Assembly: GCA_947492375.1 (NCBI GenBank)
Contig: CANLMI010000002.1
Location: 931,529 to 995,528 of the forward strand
Source of the DNA: an uncultured Kordiimonas sp.
GTDB lineage: Bacteria; Pseudomonadota; Alphaproteobacteria; Sphingomonadales; Kordiimonadaceae
Direction: 5' to 3'
Length of the DNA: 64,000 bases
Of the stretch, positions 45,295 through 56,915 are shown piece after piece; the stretch's first letter is position 1; every line of letters begins with the position of its first letter. Under the pieces are notes generated by a model. The model was not told the origin of the DNA and did no database searches. It was given only the letters and a program-made list of their open reading frames with translations. A program made the position numbers and the translations under genes.

Positions 45295-47580
45295 TTAAAT
45301 ATCTTCACGTAGTTGCTCTAACACACCTGCCGTACTTGCGGCAAAGCCCGCAATATTAACCAAATCCGAAGCGGTGGACTGCACTCTGGCGATCTGAATT
45401 GAGTGGCTCATCCCCAGCAATACAGGCCCTATAACCTTACCACCGCCAAGTTCGGCAAGTAGTTTATAGGCAATATTCGCCGAATGCAGTGCTGGCATAA
45501 TCAATAAATTAGCGGGCCCCGACAGTTTGCTGAAAGGATATAATTCCCGTAACTCTTCATTTAAAGCAACATCCGCCTGCATTTCACCGTCATATTCAAA
45601 ACCAACACCCTTTTCATCAAGTATCTCCACAGCACGCTGAATATGCTTGGTTTTCTTTGAAGGGGGATTGCCAAAGTTCGAGAACGATAGGAAAGCAACC
45701 CGAGGATCATGACCAAGACGGCAAACATAATCAGCCGCAACTTCAGCTATTTCAGCTAAATCTTCTGCTGTTGGGTTTTCATTCACAGTAGTATCCGCCA
45801 TGAAAACTGTGCGGCCTTTGGTTACAATGATCGACATACCAAACGGCCTTTTGCCCGGAAGCGGATCAACGACACGGCGTATATTCTTCAACGCACGCCA
45901 GTAATGTCTGGTAACCCCTGTTACCATAGCGTCAGCATCACCTGTAGCAACCATACAGGCAGAAAATACATTTCTGTCACGGTTAACCAAACGCTTTATA
46001 TCACGCAGTAAAAATCCACGCCTATTCAAGCGCTCATATAAAAGTTCTATATATGCGGCACTGCGGCTAGTATTCGCAGCATTTCGAATTTCAAAGTCGC
46101 TTGCATCAACTCCCATATCACGAAGCTTTTCGCGGATAGGGGCTTCATAACCCACGAGTACGGGAATACCGTATCCTTCATTTTTAAAACTAACCGCAGC
46201 CCGTAAAACTTTATCTTCCTCGGCTTCAGCAAACACAACACGCCGCGCTGGCTTACGCTTTAAATCCTCAAACATTGATGACAGTGTATCAACGGTTGGG
46301 TCCAGTCTGGCTGAAAGAGAACGTGCATATGCATCCAGATCTTCAATCGGCTTCCTCGCAACCCCGGTGTCCATTGCAGCCTTAGCAACTTTCAATGGTA
46401 CGGCACGGATTAAGCGCGGATCAAACGGCGCTGGAATAATATAATCAGGGCCATAGTGCGGCCGGGCACCATAAGCAACAGCAACTTCATCCGGCACATC
46501 TTCACGCGCCAGCTCAGCAAGGGCATTTGCAGCCGCAATTTTCATTTCTTCATTGATTGTACGGGCCCGAACGTCCAAAGCACCCCTAAAGATGTAAGGA
46601 AAGCCAAGCACATTATTAACTTGATTTGGGTAATCAGACCGACCGGTCGCAACAATTGCATCAGGGCGTACAGCCTTAACATCTTCTGGTGTAATTTCAG
46701 GGTCCGGGTTTGCCATAGCAAAAATAATTGGCTTTTCCGCCATTTTTAGAACCATTTCCTGCGAAATCGCGCCCGCTGCAGATAAACCAATCAAGACATC
46801 AGCGCCTTCGATCGCATCATTAAGTGTCCGCGCTTCTGTTTTGATAGCATGCGCAGACTTCCATTGGTTCATACCCTCACTTCGGCCTTCATAAATAACA
46901 CCTGTACGGTCTATAATGGTGACATTCTCGTGGGGCACCCCCATTGCCTTGATCAATTCAATACAGGCAATACAAGCAGCGCCTGCACCAACCGCAACAA
47001 TTTTGGTCGCTTTGATATCCCGGTCAGTTAAATCCAGGGCATTTATAAAACCTGCCGCCGTAATGATTGCCGTGCCATGTTGGTCATCATGAAAAACAGG
47101 GATATCCATTAGCTCTCGTAAGCGCTGCTCAATGATAAAGCAGGCTGGTGCTCCAATATCTTCGAGGTTAATGCCGCCAAAACTTGGCCCCAAAAGCTTT
47201 ACACAATTAATAAATTCATCAATATCTTCGCTGTCCACTTCCAGATCAATAGAATCGACATCAGCGAAACGCTTAAAAAGAACAGCCTTTCCTTCCATTA
47301 CAGGCTTAGACGCCTGCGCCCCCAAATTTCCCAACCCCAAAATGGCGGTCCCATTAGAAATTACTGCAACTAAATTTCCCTTACTTGTATAATCATATGC
47401 AGTATCAGGATCAGCAGCGATTTCTTTGACAGGTACAGCAACACCTGGGCTATATGCCAGCGAGAGATCACGCTGTGTTGCCATCGGCTTGGAAGGCGTT
47501 ACTTCCAACTTGCCAGGTCGCCCGGAACTGTGAAAGCGAAGAGCCTCCGCATCGGTAAATTTAGACGATTTATCTGCCAT
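45295..47580 (-). CDS. maeB: NADP-dependent malic enzyme (with phosphotransacetylase-like domain)
   Basis: 761 residues, the standard MaeB hybrid. The N-terminal malic enzyme half contains SLAYSPGVAVPV, FEDIGAP-like LEDIGAPACFIIE, HDDQHGTAI and the NAD(P) loop VAVGAGAACIACIEL. The C-terminal half (about 430-761) is a phosphate acetyltransferase-like domain that usually regulates rather than catalyses. It oxidatively decarboxylates malate to pyruvate. AAGGAT precedes ATG. Divergent from mutS, as in many relatives. Confidence 0.96.
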   Translation of the reverse strand: MADKSSKFTDAEALRFHSSGRPGKLEVTPSKPMATQRDLSLAYSPGVAVPVKEIAADPDTAYDYTSKGNLVAVISNGTAILGLGNLGAQASKPVMEGKAVLFKRFADVDSIDLEVDSEDIDEFINCVKLLGPSFGGINLEDIGAPACFIIEQRLRELMDIPVFHDDQHGTAIITAAGFINALDLTDRDIKATKIVAVGAGAACIACIELIKAMGVPHENVTIIDRTGVIYEGRSEGMNQWKSAHAIKTEARTLNDAIEGADVLIGLSAAGAISQEMVLKMAEKPIIFAMANPDPEITPEDVKAVRPDAIVATGRSDYPNQVNNVLGFPYIFRGALDVRARTINEEMKIAAANALAELAREDVPDEVAVAYGARPHYGPDYIIPAPFDPRLIRAVPLKVAKAAMDTGVARKPIEDLDAYARSLSARLDPTVDTLSSMFEDLKRKPARRVVFAEAEEDKVLRAAVSFKNEGYGIPVLVGYEAPIREKLRDMGVDASDFEIRNAANTSRSAAYIELLYERLNRRGFLLRDIKRLVNRDRNVFSACMVATGDADAMVTGVTRHYWRALKNIRRVVDPLPGKRPFGMSIIVTKGRTVFMADTTVNENPTAEDLAEIAEVAADYVCRLGHDPRVAFLSFSNFGNPPSKKTKHIQRAVEILDEKGVGFEYDGEMQADVALNEELRELYPFSKLSGPANLLIMPALHSANIAYKLLAELGGGKVIGPVLLGMSHSIQIARVQSTASDLVNIAGFAASTAGVLEQLREDI

Positions 47581-47787
47581 GGTTTATCCTTAAATTACAC
47601 ACACATTTACATTCTATCTGTGAAATCCAAGTATCCGGGCTGGTGATCTACAAAAGAATGCTTTAAAATAAAATATATTGATTGTTATCATGGGGGCACC
47701 ATAGTTAATAGTCTGAAAAAATACACGTCATTTCGCACTATTAAGCGGAATGATCAGATAATTTTGATCTGTGAGATAATCAAAAAT

Positions 47788-50517
47788 ATGACCGTTGCCG
47801 CACATACTACGCCTATTTCCGATGGTGAAAACAGCAAAAAAAATAAATGGCACATTGGCGCCGAAGACCCCAGTGCAACGCCGATGATGGCACAGTATAT
47901 GAGGATCAAGGCTGACTATCCTGATTGCTTGCTATTTTACCGAATGGGTGATTTTTATGAACTTTTTTTCGAAGACGCGGAACAAGCTGCCAGCGCACTT
48001 GATATCACCCTGACGAAAAGAGGCAAACATTCGGGTAATGATATTCCGATGGCGGGAGTTCCTGTTCATGCTGCCGAAAATTATTTGGCACGACTTATAA
48101 AAAAATCTTATAAAGTCGCCGTATGTGAACAAACTGAAGACCCATCAGAGGCAAAGAAACGCGGATCAAAATCTGTCGTTCGCCGTGAAGTTATTCGCCT
48201 TGTAACACCAGGAACACTAACAGAAGATAACTTACTTGATGCGCGCAGTCACAATTACTTGGTTGCTGTTGGACAAGCACAAGACTTTATTAGCCTAGCC
48301 GTTGCAGACATTTCAACAGGCGAATTTTTTATCTTACCGACTAAAATATCACGCCTAGACGGAGACCTAGCACGCTTAAACCCTGGTGAAGTAATTGTGA
48401 GCGAGGCAATGCTTACAGTAGATCAAGTCAACAATGCACTATTTGACTGGCGCTCAAGTGTTAGCCCATACAACCCTGCACATTTCAATAGCCAAAATGG
48501 CGCACAAAAACTAGAGCATATATTTGATGTTGCAACACTTGACGGATTTGCATCATTCACCCGTGCTGACCTTACAGCAGCGTCCGGCTTATTGGAATAT
48601 CTGGAAGATACGCAAAAAGGTAACTTACCAAAACTGTATCCGCCCAAGCACCTTTCAAGCGACGGTACAATGCTCATTGATGTTGCAACGCGCAGAAGCC
48701 TGGAGCTTACGAGAACGCAAATTGGCGACACTACCGGCAGTTTACTTTCAACCATCGATAAAACCGTAACAGGGCCAGGGGCCCGTTTACTGAGCAAACG
48801 TCTATCTGCGCCATTAACTGACCCTGTTCGCATTAACGAGCGCCTTGATGCTGTACAATATTTTCTTGAACGTCTCCCACTGGTGCAGAATGTTAGAGAT
48901 ATATTGAAATCTACACCAGATATGGAACGAGCCCTCGCTCGTATCGCAATGGAAAGGGCTGGCCCCCGCGACCTACTTGCTATTAAAAGCGGCCTGGAAG
49001 CTGCGCATCAGTTTGGTACTCTTTTGCGCAGCAGTGGAAACAATTTAGATGAAACTCCAACCATCATTTCGACGATTGAGGAAGACCTTGGTATACATCA
49101 CTCCCTCACCGATGAGCTTGATCACGCCTTAGCAAGCGATCCACCGCTTATAATACGCGATGGCGGCTTTATTGCACCGGGTTACAATGCAGCACTTGAC
49201 GAGTTTCGTACACTCCGTGATGAAAGTCGGCAATTAATTGCAAACCTAGAAGGCGAATATCAACGAACAACAAGTATCAACTCATTAAAAATCAAGCATA
49301 ATAACGTATTAGGCTATCATGTTGATTTACCTGCAAAGCAAGCTGACAAACTAATGGCACCGCCCCTGAATGAAACATTCATTCACCGTCAGACATTAGC
49401 AAATGCCGTACGGTTTTCTACGACAGATCTATCAAAGTTGGCCGGCAAGATTTCTGAAGCTGGTGATCGATCCCAAGCACTTGAACAAGAAATATTCAAA
49501 GCACTCACTAACAAAATTATTGAGGCTTCCTATTCCATTTCTCTTGCCGCTGAGGCACTAGCAAATCTTGATGTTTTGTCAGCGCTTGCGCACTTGGCAG
49601 ATATCAATAATTACGCCCGCCCAGATATTGACGATGGATTGGCATTCAATATTCAAAATGGCCGGCACCCTGTCGTTGAAAATGCATTGGCAAAGACCAG
49701 TAATAGCCAATTTATCGCTAACGATTGTGATCTCAATGCTGATGAACGTCTCTGGTTAATTACCGGGCCCAATATGGCAGGTAAAAGTACCTTTCTGAGG
49801 CAAAATGCATTGATTGCTATTACAGCACAAATGGGGTCTTATGTTCCTGCAAAAAAAGCACATATTGGTGTAATCGATAAACTATTCAGCCGGGTTGGTG
49901 CCGCCGACGACCTTGCCCATGGCCGCTCTACATTTATGGTAGAAATGGTAGAAACAGCAGCAATCCTTAATCAGGCGGGGCCAAGGTCGCTCGTGATATT
50001 AGACGAAATTGGCCGGGGAACAGCTACATATGATGGTCTGTCGATCGCATGGGCAGCCGTTGAAAATCTACATAATATTAACCAGTCACGTGCATTATTT
50101 GCGACACATTACCATGAGCTTACAGCCCTTAAGGAAACTCTTGAGGCGCTATCCCTCCATAGTATGCAGGTGCGTGAGTGGAAAGGTGAGGTCATTTTTC
50201 TTCATGAGGTTGGAAAAGGTGCAGCTGATCGATCTTACGGCATTCAGGTTGCAAAACTTGCAGGCCTTCCCCCACGTGTTATTGAACGCGCACGCCAAGT
50301 TTTATCCCACCTTGAAGTCAGTGATAAAGGCGATAAAGTTCGCGGACTAGTCACAGACCTGCCACTATTTCAAACTATTACAGCGTCAGACGAAAGACCA
50401 CAATCTGATCACGACCCTCTTAAACAGGCCCTTGCCGAGATTAACCCAGATAATCTGTCACCACGGGAAGCACTTGATGTGTTGTATAGTTTGATCAACC
50501 TGTCAGATGGCGGTTAG
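47788..50517 (+). CDS. mutS: DNA mismatch repair protein MutS
   Basis: 909 residues from ATG at 47788; an in-frame TTG at 47764 is possible but adds atypical sequence. The mismatch-contact Phe-x-Glu motif is in [12 protein letters not shown] (FYE), and the ATPase shows Walker [23 protein letters not shown], Walker [17 protein letters not shown] and ATHYHELT. A helix-turn-helix and C-terminal beta-clamp-binding segment follow. It recognises base mismatches. glnD starts 20 bp downstream. Confidence 0.97.
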   Translation: MTVAAHTTPISDGENSKKNKWHIGAEDPSATPMMAQYMRIKADYPDCLLFYRMGDFYELFFEDAEQAASALDITLTKRGKHSGNDIPMAGVPVHAAENYLARLIKKSYKVAVCEQTEDPSEAKKRGSKSVVRREVIRLVTPGTLTEDNLLDARSHNYLVAVGQAQDFISLAVADISTGEFFILPTKISRLDGDLARLNPGEVIVSEAMLTVDQVNNALFDWRSSVSPYNPAHFNSQNGAQKLEHIFDVATLDGFASFTRADLTAASGLLEYLEDTQKGNLPKLYPPKHLSSDGTMLIDVATRRSLELTRTQIGDTTGSLLSTIDKTVTGPGARLLSKRLSAPLTDPVRINERLDAVQYFLERLPLVQNVRDILKSTPDMERALARIAMERAGPRDLLAIKSGLEAAHQFGTLLRSSGNNLDETPTIISTIEEDLGIHHSLTDELDHALASDPPLIIRDGGFIAPGYNAALDEFRTLRDESRQLIANLEGEYQRTTSINSLKIKHNNVLGYHVDLPAKQADKLMAPPLNETFIHRQTLANAVRFSTTDLSKLAGKISEAGDRSQALEQEIFKALTNKIIEASYSISLAAEALANLDVLSALAHLADINNYARPDIDDGLAFNIQNGRHPVVENALAKTSNSQFIANDCDLNADERLWLITGPNMAGKSTFLRQNALIAITAQMGSYVPAKKAHIGVIDKLFSRVGAADDLAHGRSTFMVEMVETAAILNQAGPRSLVILDEIGRGTATYDGLSIAWAAVENLHNINQSRALFATHYHELTALKETLEALSLHSMQVREWKGEVIFLHEVGKGAADRSYGIQVAKLAGLPPRVIERARQVLSHLEVSDKGDKVRGLVTDLPLFQTITASDERPQSDHDPLKQALAEINPDNLSPREALDVLYSLINLSDGG

Positions 50518-50537
50518 CATAAAGGAATAAGGCTAAC

Positions 50538-53315
50538 ATGGTGGATATTCGTAATCGACGCGCAATTATAAACCGCAAGCAACTTGTTGTTGAACTTGAT
50601 ACTTTGTGTAAAAAACTTTCACCACACCAATGGCAGGTTGAGGTAACAAAACTCTTAAAATCAGCCTATCAAACGGGATGGAACGAAGTTAAGCGTCGGT
50701 TTGATGAGGACGCCGAAAACGGCCGTAAAGCTGCGGCATCGCTATCATATTTGACAGATCAAATTTTACGTACTCTTTATGACTTTACCGCAGAAAAAGT
50801 ATATCCACTCGCTAACGCAACAGCGTCTGAGCGCCTTTGTCTTGTTGCAACCGGGGGCTATGGGCGCGGTGAATTAGCGCCCTTTTCAGATATCGATTTA
50901 CTGTTTATTATTCCTTATAAATCAACAGCATGGGCCGAAAGTGTTATCGAATACATGCTTTACGTTTTGTGGGACCTTGGGCTTAAAGTTGGCCATGCCA
51001 CGAGGACACCGAACGACTGTGTCAGACTGGCAAAAGAAGATCTCACAATCCAAACATCTTTATTGGAAGCAAGATACCTCTGGGGTGATCATAAACTCTT
51101 CAAAGAGGCAGAAAAAAAATTCATCCGGCGAGTTGTCGCCCCTAATGGCAAACAATTTGTTGAAGATAAGTTAGCTGAACGCGACAGCCGACACCAAAAA
51201 CTCGGCGATAGTCGCTATGTTGTTGAACCCAATATAAAAGAGGGCAAGGGCGGATTACGTGATCTGCAAACTATGTGGTGGATTGCAATCTTTTTATACG
51301 GTGCTAACGCAGAAGATAGAGCCGTTGAGAGTAATATTCTTACTTCTGATGAGAACAGACAATATAATAAAGCCACCTCGTTTCTTTGGACAGTTCGTGT
51401 CGCCATGCACTTCTTATCAAACAGGGCAGAAGAACGCCTGAGTTTTGATATGCAACAGCAACTATCTAAAAAGCTAAATTACAAAGACCACCCAGGCACT
51501 TCCGGTGTTGAACGTTTCATGAAACATTATTTTTTGGTCGCAAAACAAGTGGGGGATTTAACACGTATTTTCTGCGCTGTTCTCGAAGAACGACAAAAAA
51601 AGCCAGCATTTCTTGACCGTTTCAAAAGAAAAGTTCGAGTAGCGGGCTTCATTAATCAAAAAGGGCGCCTGACAATAGCCAAAGACTCTCATTTGATTGA
51701 TAAGCCTGAAAATATGATCAGGATATTCGCGGTTGCAGATAAACATAATCTTGATATTCATCCCGGGGCACTGCGCATAATAAAGCAAAATTTAAACCGC
51801 CTTAACAACAAGATCAGAAAAGAACCTTCTGTTAATCAGGACTTTATCAATATCCTGACGTCAAGAAACTCCGCAGAAATTACCTTACGACGCATGAATG
51901 AGGCCGGTGTTTTTGGCCAGTTTATTCCAGACTTTGGCCGTGTAGTCGCTCAAATGCAATATGACATGTATCATCACTATACTGTGGATGAACATACAAT
52001 TCGAGCCATTGGCTTAACTGCAAAAATCGAAGCAGGTCTGTTGCATGAAGACCACCCTTTATCGTCTAGGATTATTAAAAAAGTTGTCTCAAGACGAGTT
52101 TTATATGTAGCAGTCCTTCTGCATGATATTGCTAAAGGACGAGGTGGTGACCATTCTATTTTGGGCGCTGAAATTGCCGAAAATCTATGCCCTCGGCTTG
52201 GGTTAAATGCAGGTGAAACTGAAACAGTGGCATGGCTCGTGCGCCACCATTTACTCATGAGCCACACCGCCTTCAAACGTGATCTTTCAGACCATAAAAC
52301 AATTCTTGATTTTTGCGAGATTGTAAAAAGCCCTGAGAGGTTAAGGTTACTGCTCGTGCTTACCGTAGTTGATATACGCGCAGTAGGCCCAGGTGTATGG
52401 AATGCTTGGAAAGGCCAATTACTCCGTGATTTATATTCTGCCTCCGAAGAGATACTGGTTGCAGGGCATGTTAATACCAACCGTACCGAACGCGTTAAAA
52501 TTAAAAAACAAGCATTGGCAGATAACTTGCCGAATTGGGATAAAACAACGATAAATCAATTTACTGAACGAATGGCAGATGCCTACTGGATAGCTGAAAG
52601 CACAAGTACACATATCCAGAACGCCAGATTAGTTCGGCGCATTGACGAAAATAATGACTTACTTGGTGTAACAGCACGTATTGAAACAGAGAAGGACATG
52701 ACTCGTCTCTCAGTGTACATGGCCGATCACCCAGGTCTATTTGCTCGTGTTGCCGGTGCGCTACGTGTTTCAGGGGCAAGCATTGTTGATGCAAAAATCC
52801 ACACGTCTCTTGATGGTATGGCGATTGAAAACTTTACTATTCAGGCGTTGGATGGCTCCGCCTTTGATAGTCGGCGCTCTTTAGATCGTCTGGAAGAAAC
52901 AATTCTTGGTACACTGAATGGCTCAATCAAATCCAAGCAAGAACTGGATAAAAAACCCGTTTTTGCAGCCAAACAAGATGCCTTTACGATTGAGCCTGTT
53001 GTGTTAATTGATAACAATGCTTCTAATCAGTTTACCGTAATAGAAGTAAATGCAAAGGACCGTCCGGGCCTTTTATACGATTTGGCGTACACGCTTTATC
53101 ATCTAAAACTATCACTTTTTTCCGCCCATATTGCAACATACGGCGAACGCGCAGTTGATGTATTTTATATAAAAGACCTGACAGGCCAAAAGGTTAGTAA
53201 TAAAATTCGACTGCGAAACATCGAAGATAAGCTTCTGAAGGCAGCACGCAACGAACCCATTTTCAAACAAAAAACCAAATCCACCAAATTAAAAACAAAG
53301 GAATCGGCCGCGTGA
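50538..53315 (+). CDS. glnD: Bifunctional uridylyltransferase/uridylyl-removing enzyme
   Basis: 925 residues. Nucleotidyltransferase domain with ATGGYGRGELAPFSDIDLLF (about 105-125), HD domain with VLLHDIAKGRGGDHS (about 530-545), and two C-terminal ACT domains (about 710-790 and 830-905). GlnD senses glutamine and modifies PII proteins, linking to nitrogen and sigma-54 control. Overlaps murJ by 4 bp (GTGA). Confidence 0.97.
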   Translation: MVDIRNRRAIINRKQLVVELDTLCKKLSPHQWQVEVTKLLKSAYQTGWNEVKRRFDEDAENGRKAAASLSYLTDQILRTLYDFTAEKVYPLANATASERLCLVATGGYGRGELAPFSDIDLLFIIPYKSTAWAESVIEYMLYVLWDLGLKVGHATRTPNDCVRLAKEDLTIQTSLLEARYLWGDHKLFKEAEKKFIRRVVAPNGKQFVEDKLAERDSRHQKLGDSRYVVEPNIKEGKGGLRDLQTMWWIAIFLYGANAEDRAVESNILTSDENRQYNKATSFLWTVRVAMHFLSNRAEERLSFDMQQQLSKKLNYKDHPGTSGVERFMKHYFLVAKQVGDLTRIFCAVLEERQKKPAFLDRFKRKVRVAGFINQKGRLTIAKDSHLIDKPENMIRIFAVADKHNLDIHPGALRIIKQNLNRLNNKIRKEPSVNQDFINILTSRNSAEITLRRMNEAGVFGQFIPDFGRVVAQMQYDMYHHYTVDEHTIRAIGLTAKIEAGLLHEDHPLSSRIIKKVVSRRVLYVAVLLHDIAKGRGGDHSILGAEIAENLCPRLGLNAGETETVAWLVRHHLLMSHTAFKRDLSDHKTILDFCEIVKSPERLRLLLVLTVVDIRAVGPGVWNAWKGQLLRDLYSASEEILVAGHVNTNRTERVKIKKQALADNLPNWDKTTINQFTERMADAYWIAESTSTHIQNARLVRRIDENNDLLGVTARIETEKDMTRLSVYMADHPGLFARVAGALRVSGASIVDAKIHTSLDGMAIENFTIQALDGSAFDSRRSLDRLEETILGTLNGSIKSKQELDKKPVFAAKQDAFTIEPVVLIDNNASNQFTVIEVNAKDRPGLLYDLAYTLYHLKLSLFSAHIATYGERAVDVFYIKDLTGQKVSNKIRLRNIEDKLLKAARNEPIFKQKTKSTKLKTKESAA

Positions 53316-54874
53316 GACTTATAAAACGCGTTTCAGAAGTTGGTGGCCTGACACTCGTTAGCCGAATTCTTGGCTTTATTCGCGATATTTTCATGGCCAG
53401 GTTTCTGGGCGCAGGAATGGCATCTGACGCTTTTTTTATAGCTTTTAAACTACCAAACTTTTTCAGGCGACTTTTTGCAGAGGGTGCATTTTCAGCAGGA
53501 TTTATACCGGTTTTCTCAAAACTGCTCGGAAAAGAAATTACACCAGAAAACGAAGCCCAGGCCAAGGCATTTGCAGCTAATGTATTGGCTTGGTTTTTAC
53601 CGGTTTTATTGATTTTTCTTGTTATCATGGAATTTGCCATGGTGCCGGTTATGTTTGGGCTTTCAGGGGGGTTTAAAGGCAATACGGTTAAATTTGAGCT
53701 GCTTGTTGAGCTTGGTCGCTACACATTCCCTTATTTGTCTTTAATCTCTCTCGTTGCACTTTACGGGGGTATGTTGAATGCTTACGGGCGCTTTGCCGCA
53801 GCAGCTTTCGTACCTGTGCTATTGAATATCTTCATGATTGGCGTATTATTGATTGCACCTGATAATGATGTAGCAACAGCAAAGTATCTGGCAATTAGTA
53901 TTTCCCTATCAGGTATTGCCCAATTTTTTTGGCTATACATTGCAGCCCGAAAAGCAGGCATTAAATTAAAATTACCCAAACCCCATGTTAGCAATGATTT
54001 CAAACATTTTATGAAGATGCTTGGGCCCGCAGCCATAGGGGCTGGCATAATGCAAATAAATTTGCTCATTGATACAATTCTTGCTGCACGACTTTTGCCA
54101 GAGGGCTCAGTTTCCTGGTTGTTTTTCGCTGACCGCCTTAATCAATTACCTATAGGCATCATTGGTGTAGCTGTTGGCACAGTTTTACTTCCAACTATTT
54201 CAAGAGCACTTGCTGTAAATGACGATGAAAGCGCAATTAAAGAGCAAAATAGCGCCCTACAATTTTCCATGCTGATTACCTTACCAGCCGCGATTGCTTT
54301 CATCACTATATCCGACCCCCTTATTTCCACCTTGTTTGAGCGCGGTGACTTCACACCTTCAGCAACAAAAGCAAGTGCAAATGCCCTTGTTGCCTATGCA
54401 TTTGGCCTGCCTGCCTATATTCTCACCAAGGTCCTTATTCCCGGGTATTTTGCTCGCGGTGACACAAAAACACCTGTCAAAATCGCAACAATCGCTCTTA
54501 TTATTAATACCAGCTTGAACTTCGCTTTAATTGGGCCTTTTGCCCACGTAGGCCTTGCGGCAGCGACCGCAATTTCAGCATGGGTAAATGTTACACTACT
54601 ATATTTTGGTTTAAGGCGGCGGTCCCATTTTCATATCAAAAAAACAACCGGCCTTACTATCATAAAATACCTGTTTTTTGCGGCCCTAATGGGTGGAAGT
54701 CTTTCCTTTATGACACGATATCATAGCCTTTATTTCGCTGATAGTGAACTCAACCGTATACTTGGGCTTTCCATACTAATCATGATCGGCTGTATATTCT
54801 ATTTTTCTGCCCTCATTATTAGCGGAACTCTTAGAGTAAATGATATTCGAAAAGTTCTTTCAAATCGTCGGTAG
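53312..54874 (+). CDS. murJ: Lipid II flippase MurJ
   Basis: 520 residues with a GTG start overlapping the glnD stop. About 14 transmembrane helices are visible. Conserved pieces include [39 protein letters not shown] and [18 protein letters not shown]. It moves the peptidoglycan precursor lipid II across the inner membrane. trpS follows. Confidence 0.96.
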   Translation: MRLIKRVSEVGGLTLVSRILGFIRDIFMARFLGAGMASDAFFIAFKLPNFFRRLFAEGAFSAGFIPVFSKLLGKEITPENEAQAKAFAANVLAWFLPVLLIFLVIMEFAMVPVMFGLSGGFKGNTVKFELLVELGRYTFPYLSLISLVALYGGMLNAYGRFAAAAFVPVLLNIFMIGVLLIAPDNDVATAKYLAISISLSGIAQFFWLYIAARKAGIKLKLPKPHVSNDFKHFMKMLGPAAIGAGIMQINLLIDTILAARLLPEGSVSWLFFADRLNQLPIGIIGVAVGTVLLPTISRALAVNDDESAIKEQNSALQFSMLITLPAAIAFITISDPLISTLFERGDFTPSATKASANALVAYAFGLPAYILTKVLIPGYFARGDTKTPVKIATIALIINTSLNFALIGPFAHVGLAAATAISAWVNVTLLYFGLRRRSHFHIKKTTGLTIIKYLFFAALMGGSLSFMTRYHSLYFADSELNRILGLSILIMIGCIFYFSALIISGTLRVNDIRKVLSNRR

Positions 54875-54983
54875 CCACCGCATAGCGCTTGACCCGTTAG
54901 GGGACTATTGTCATAAGGCAATGCAAGTAGCGAGAAATTACAATAACGACCTCTCATTCGCTGTAACATCCGGAGACTATATT

Positions 54984-56012
54984 GTGAGTGACACTAAAAA
55001 CAATAAAGCAACGAAAAATGGCCGAGTTTTCTCTGGCGCACAACCAAGTGGCAACATGCATCTTGGAAACTATTTAGGCGCTTTTAGAAATTGGGTAAAA
55101 CTTCAGGATATATATGAGTGTATTTATTGTGTCGTAGACATGCATGCTATTACCGTATGGCAAGAACCTGAAACATTACGCATGCAAATTCGCGAAGCGG
55201 CAGCGGCTTATATCGCTGCCGGCGTAGACCCTGAAAAATCTATCCTGTTTAATCAAAGTCAGGTATCCGGCCATGCAGAGCTCGCATGGATTTTCAACTG
55301 TGTATCAAGGCTAGGCTGGTTGAACCGTATGACACAGTTTAAAGACAAAGCAGGCAAAAACAGAGAGAAAGCATCAGTTGGTTTATATGTTTACCCAAAC
55401 CTGATGGCTGCGGATATTCTTTTATATCAAGCAACACATGTTCCAGTGGGTGAAGATCAAAAACAACATCTGGAATTAACGCGGGATATTGCGCAAAAGT
55501 TCAATAACGATTTCAAAACAGAGCTGTTTCCAGAAGTTGAACCAATCATTCAAGGTGAAGGCGCTCGGGTGATGAGTTTAAGAAACGGTAGCGCCAAGAT
55601 GTCAAAATCTGATCCATCAGAATATAGCCGTATAAACCTTAATGATGACGCTGATATGATCCAACAAAAGATCCGTAAAGCCAAAACTGACGCAGAGCTT
55701 TTACCAGCAACCGCTGATCAGTTAGAGGGCCGCCCTGAAGCAATTAACCTTGTTGGAATATATGCCGCCCTTGCGGATATGAGCCGTGACGCTGTTTGTG
55801 CAGAGTATGAAGGTAAAGGTTTCGGTGACTTCAAACGTGGCCTTACAGACCTCGCTGTTGAAAAACTTGCCCCTATCACAGAAAAGATGGCCAGATTGCA
55901 GAACGATCCTGCTTACATCGATTCAGTTCTACGAGATGGGTCAGAGAAGGCAGAAGCTATTGCAGCCCCAATTTTAGCAAATATCAAAGATACCGTTGGT
56001 TTTCTTGGCTAA
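54984..56012 (+). CDS. trpS: Tryptophan-tRNA ligase
   Basis: 342 residues from GTG at 54984, placed 8 nt after CGGAG. The frame is open back to 54840, but that would add 48 residues overlapping murJ and unlike the family. Class I motifs: HIGH-like [17 protein letters not shown] and KMSKS in [15 protein letters not shown]; tryptophan pocket VDMHAIT and [14 protein letters not shown]. It charges tRNA-Trp. murJ-trpS order is typical of the class. Confidence 0.96.
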   Translation: MSDTKNNKATKNGRVFSGAQPSGNMHLGNYLGAFRNWVKLQDIYECIYCVVDMHAITVWQEPETLRMQIREAAAAYIAAGVDPEKSILFNQSQVSGHAELAWIFNCVSRLGWLNRMTQFKDKAGKNREKASVGLYVYPNLMAADILLYQATHVPVGEDQKQHLELTRDIAQKFNNDFKTELFPEVEPIIQGEGARVMSLRNGSAKMSKSDPSEYSRINLNDDADMIQQKIRKAKTDAELLPATADQLEGRPEAINLVGIYAALADMSRDAVCAEYEGKGFGDFKRGLTDLAVEKLAPITEKMARLQNDPAYIDSVLRDGSEKAEAIAAPILANIKDTVGFLG

Positions 56013-56140
56013 TCGGTGAAAATAATTACTCCTTTATATATGTTCAGCCTATGTTAAGTTTACATCTGGAAATATTAATGTCGGCGAGGAATAATAGATT
56101 TGGGTTTCTTTAGGAAACGTGTCGAGTAGGAGCTGGTCGC

Positions 56141-56827
56141 ATGCTGAAAAAAATTATCATTTTATCCACTATTGTATTGTTGAGTGCTTGCGCATCCAAA
56201 TTTAAAAGTGACGTTGCTACTTTTCACGCCCTTCCTACACCGCAAGGGGAAAAGCTGGCACTTATTCCCATGCTGGAAGAAAAACAGGACAGCCTTGAAT
56301 TTGCACAATATGCAAGCGTAATAGGTGACCACCTTGCAAGCCAAGGTTATACAGAAGCCGGAGATAGCGAACCAGATTTAATTGTTGGTTTCGATGTAAC
56401 AATCGATGATGGCCGCGAAAAAATAATAACACGGCCAGGGCCTTACGGTGTTTATGGCGGCTTTCCATATTGGGCGGGTTACAGCAGATTTGGTTATTGG
56501 GGTTTCCATAGAGCACGGTTTCGCCGCGGTTTCGTTGGTCGAGGGTTTGGTTTTGGCGGCGGTTTTGGAGCATATGGTGGCTTTGGCGCATTCGGGGGAT
56601 TTGGCGGCGACAGAATAATCGCACGAACTGTCTATAAAGCAACTTTAACAATGGAAGTTCGCACCAAAGACGGTGAAAAATTATTTGAAGGTCGGGCAGA
56701 AACTGAAACACGTAAAAAAGACCTTCCAACAACATTACCTCTGCTGGCAGAAGCCCTTTTCGCTGACTTTCCCGGTGAAAGTGGTATAACGCGCAAAATT
56801 GTTCTCGAACCTAAAGAAGAAGGATAA
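56141..56827 (+). CDS. DUF4136-type lipoprotein with Gly/Phe-rich segment
   Basis: 228 residues. The lipobox LLSAC gives lipidation at Cys17, so it is tethered to a membrane facing the periplasm. The first half (KLALIPMLEEKQDSLEFAQY, EPDLIVGFDVTIDDG) and the end (TLTMEVRTKDGEKLFEGRAE) match DUF4136-like proteins. Residues about 108-162 are a Gly/Phe/Tyr/Arg-rich low-complexity run inserted in the middle. Function unknown. Confidence 0.8.
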   Translation: MLKKIIILSTIVLLSACASKFKSDVATFHALPTPQGEKLALIPMLEEKQDSLEFAQYASVIGDHLASQGYTEAGDSEPDLIVGFDVTIDDGREKIITRPGPYGVYGGFPYWAGYSRFGYWGFHRARFRRGFVGRGFGFGGGFGAYGGFGAFGGFGGDRIIARTVYKATLTMEVRTKDGEKLFEGRAETETRKKDLPTTLPLLAEALFADFPGESGITRKIVLEPKEEG

Positions 56828-56856
56828 ATTCAACACTGTATGGATTTATCAATTAA

Positions 56857-56884
56857 AAAAGCCCAAAATATTTTTTGGGCTTTT
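56857..56884. terminator. Bidirectional Rho-independent terminator
   Basis: Perfect 12-bp stem AAAAGCCCAAAA / TTTTGGGCTTTT with a 4-nt loop; T-runs lie on both strands, so it can serve the lipoprotein gene and the convergent metallo-hydrolase gene. Confidence 0.9.
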
Positions 56885-56915
56885 CGTTTCTACAGATACC
56901 TATAAAGATACCGCG

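Noticed and set aside
54840-54983. Upstream extension of trpS
   Set aside because: It overlaps murJ and has no family similarity; GTG at 54984 has a well-placed ribosome-binding site.
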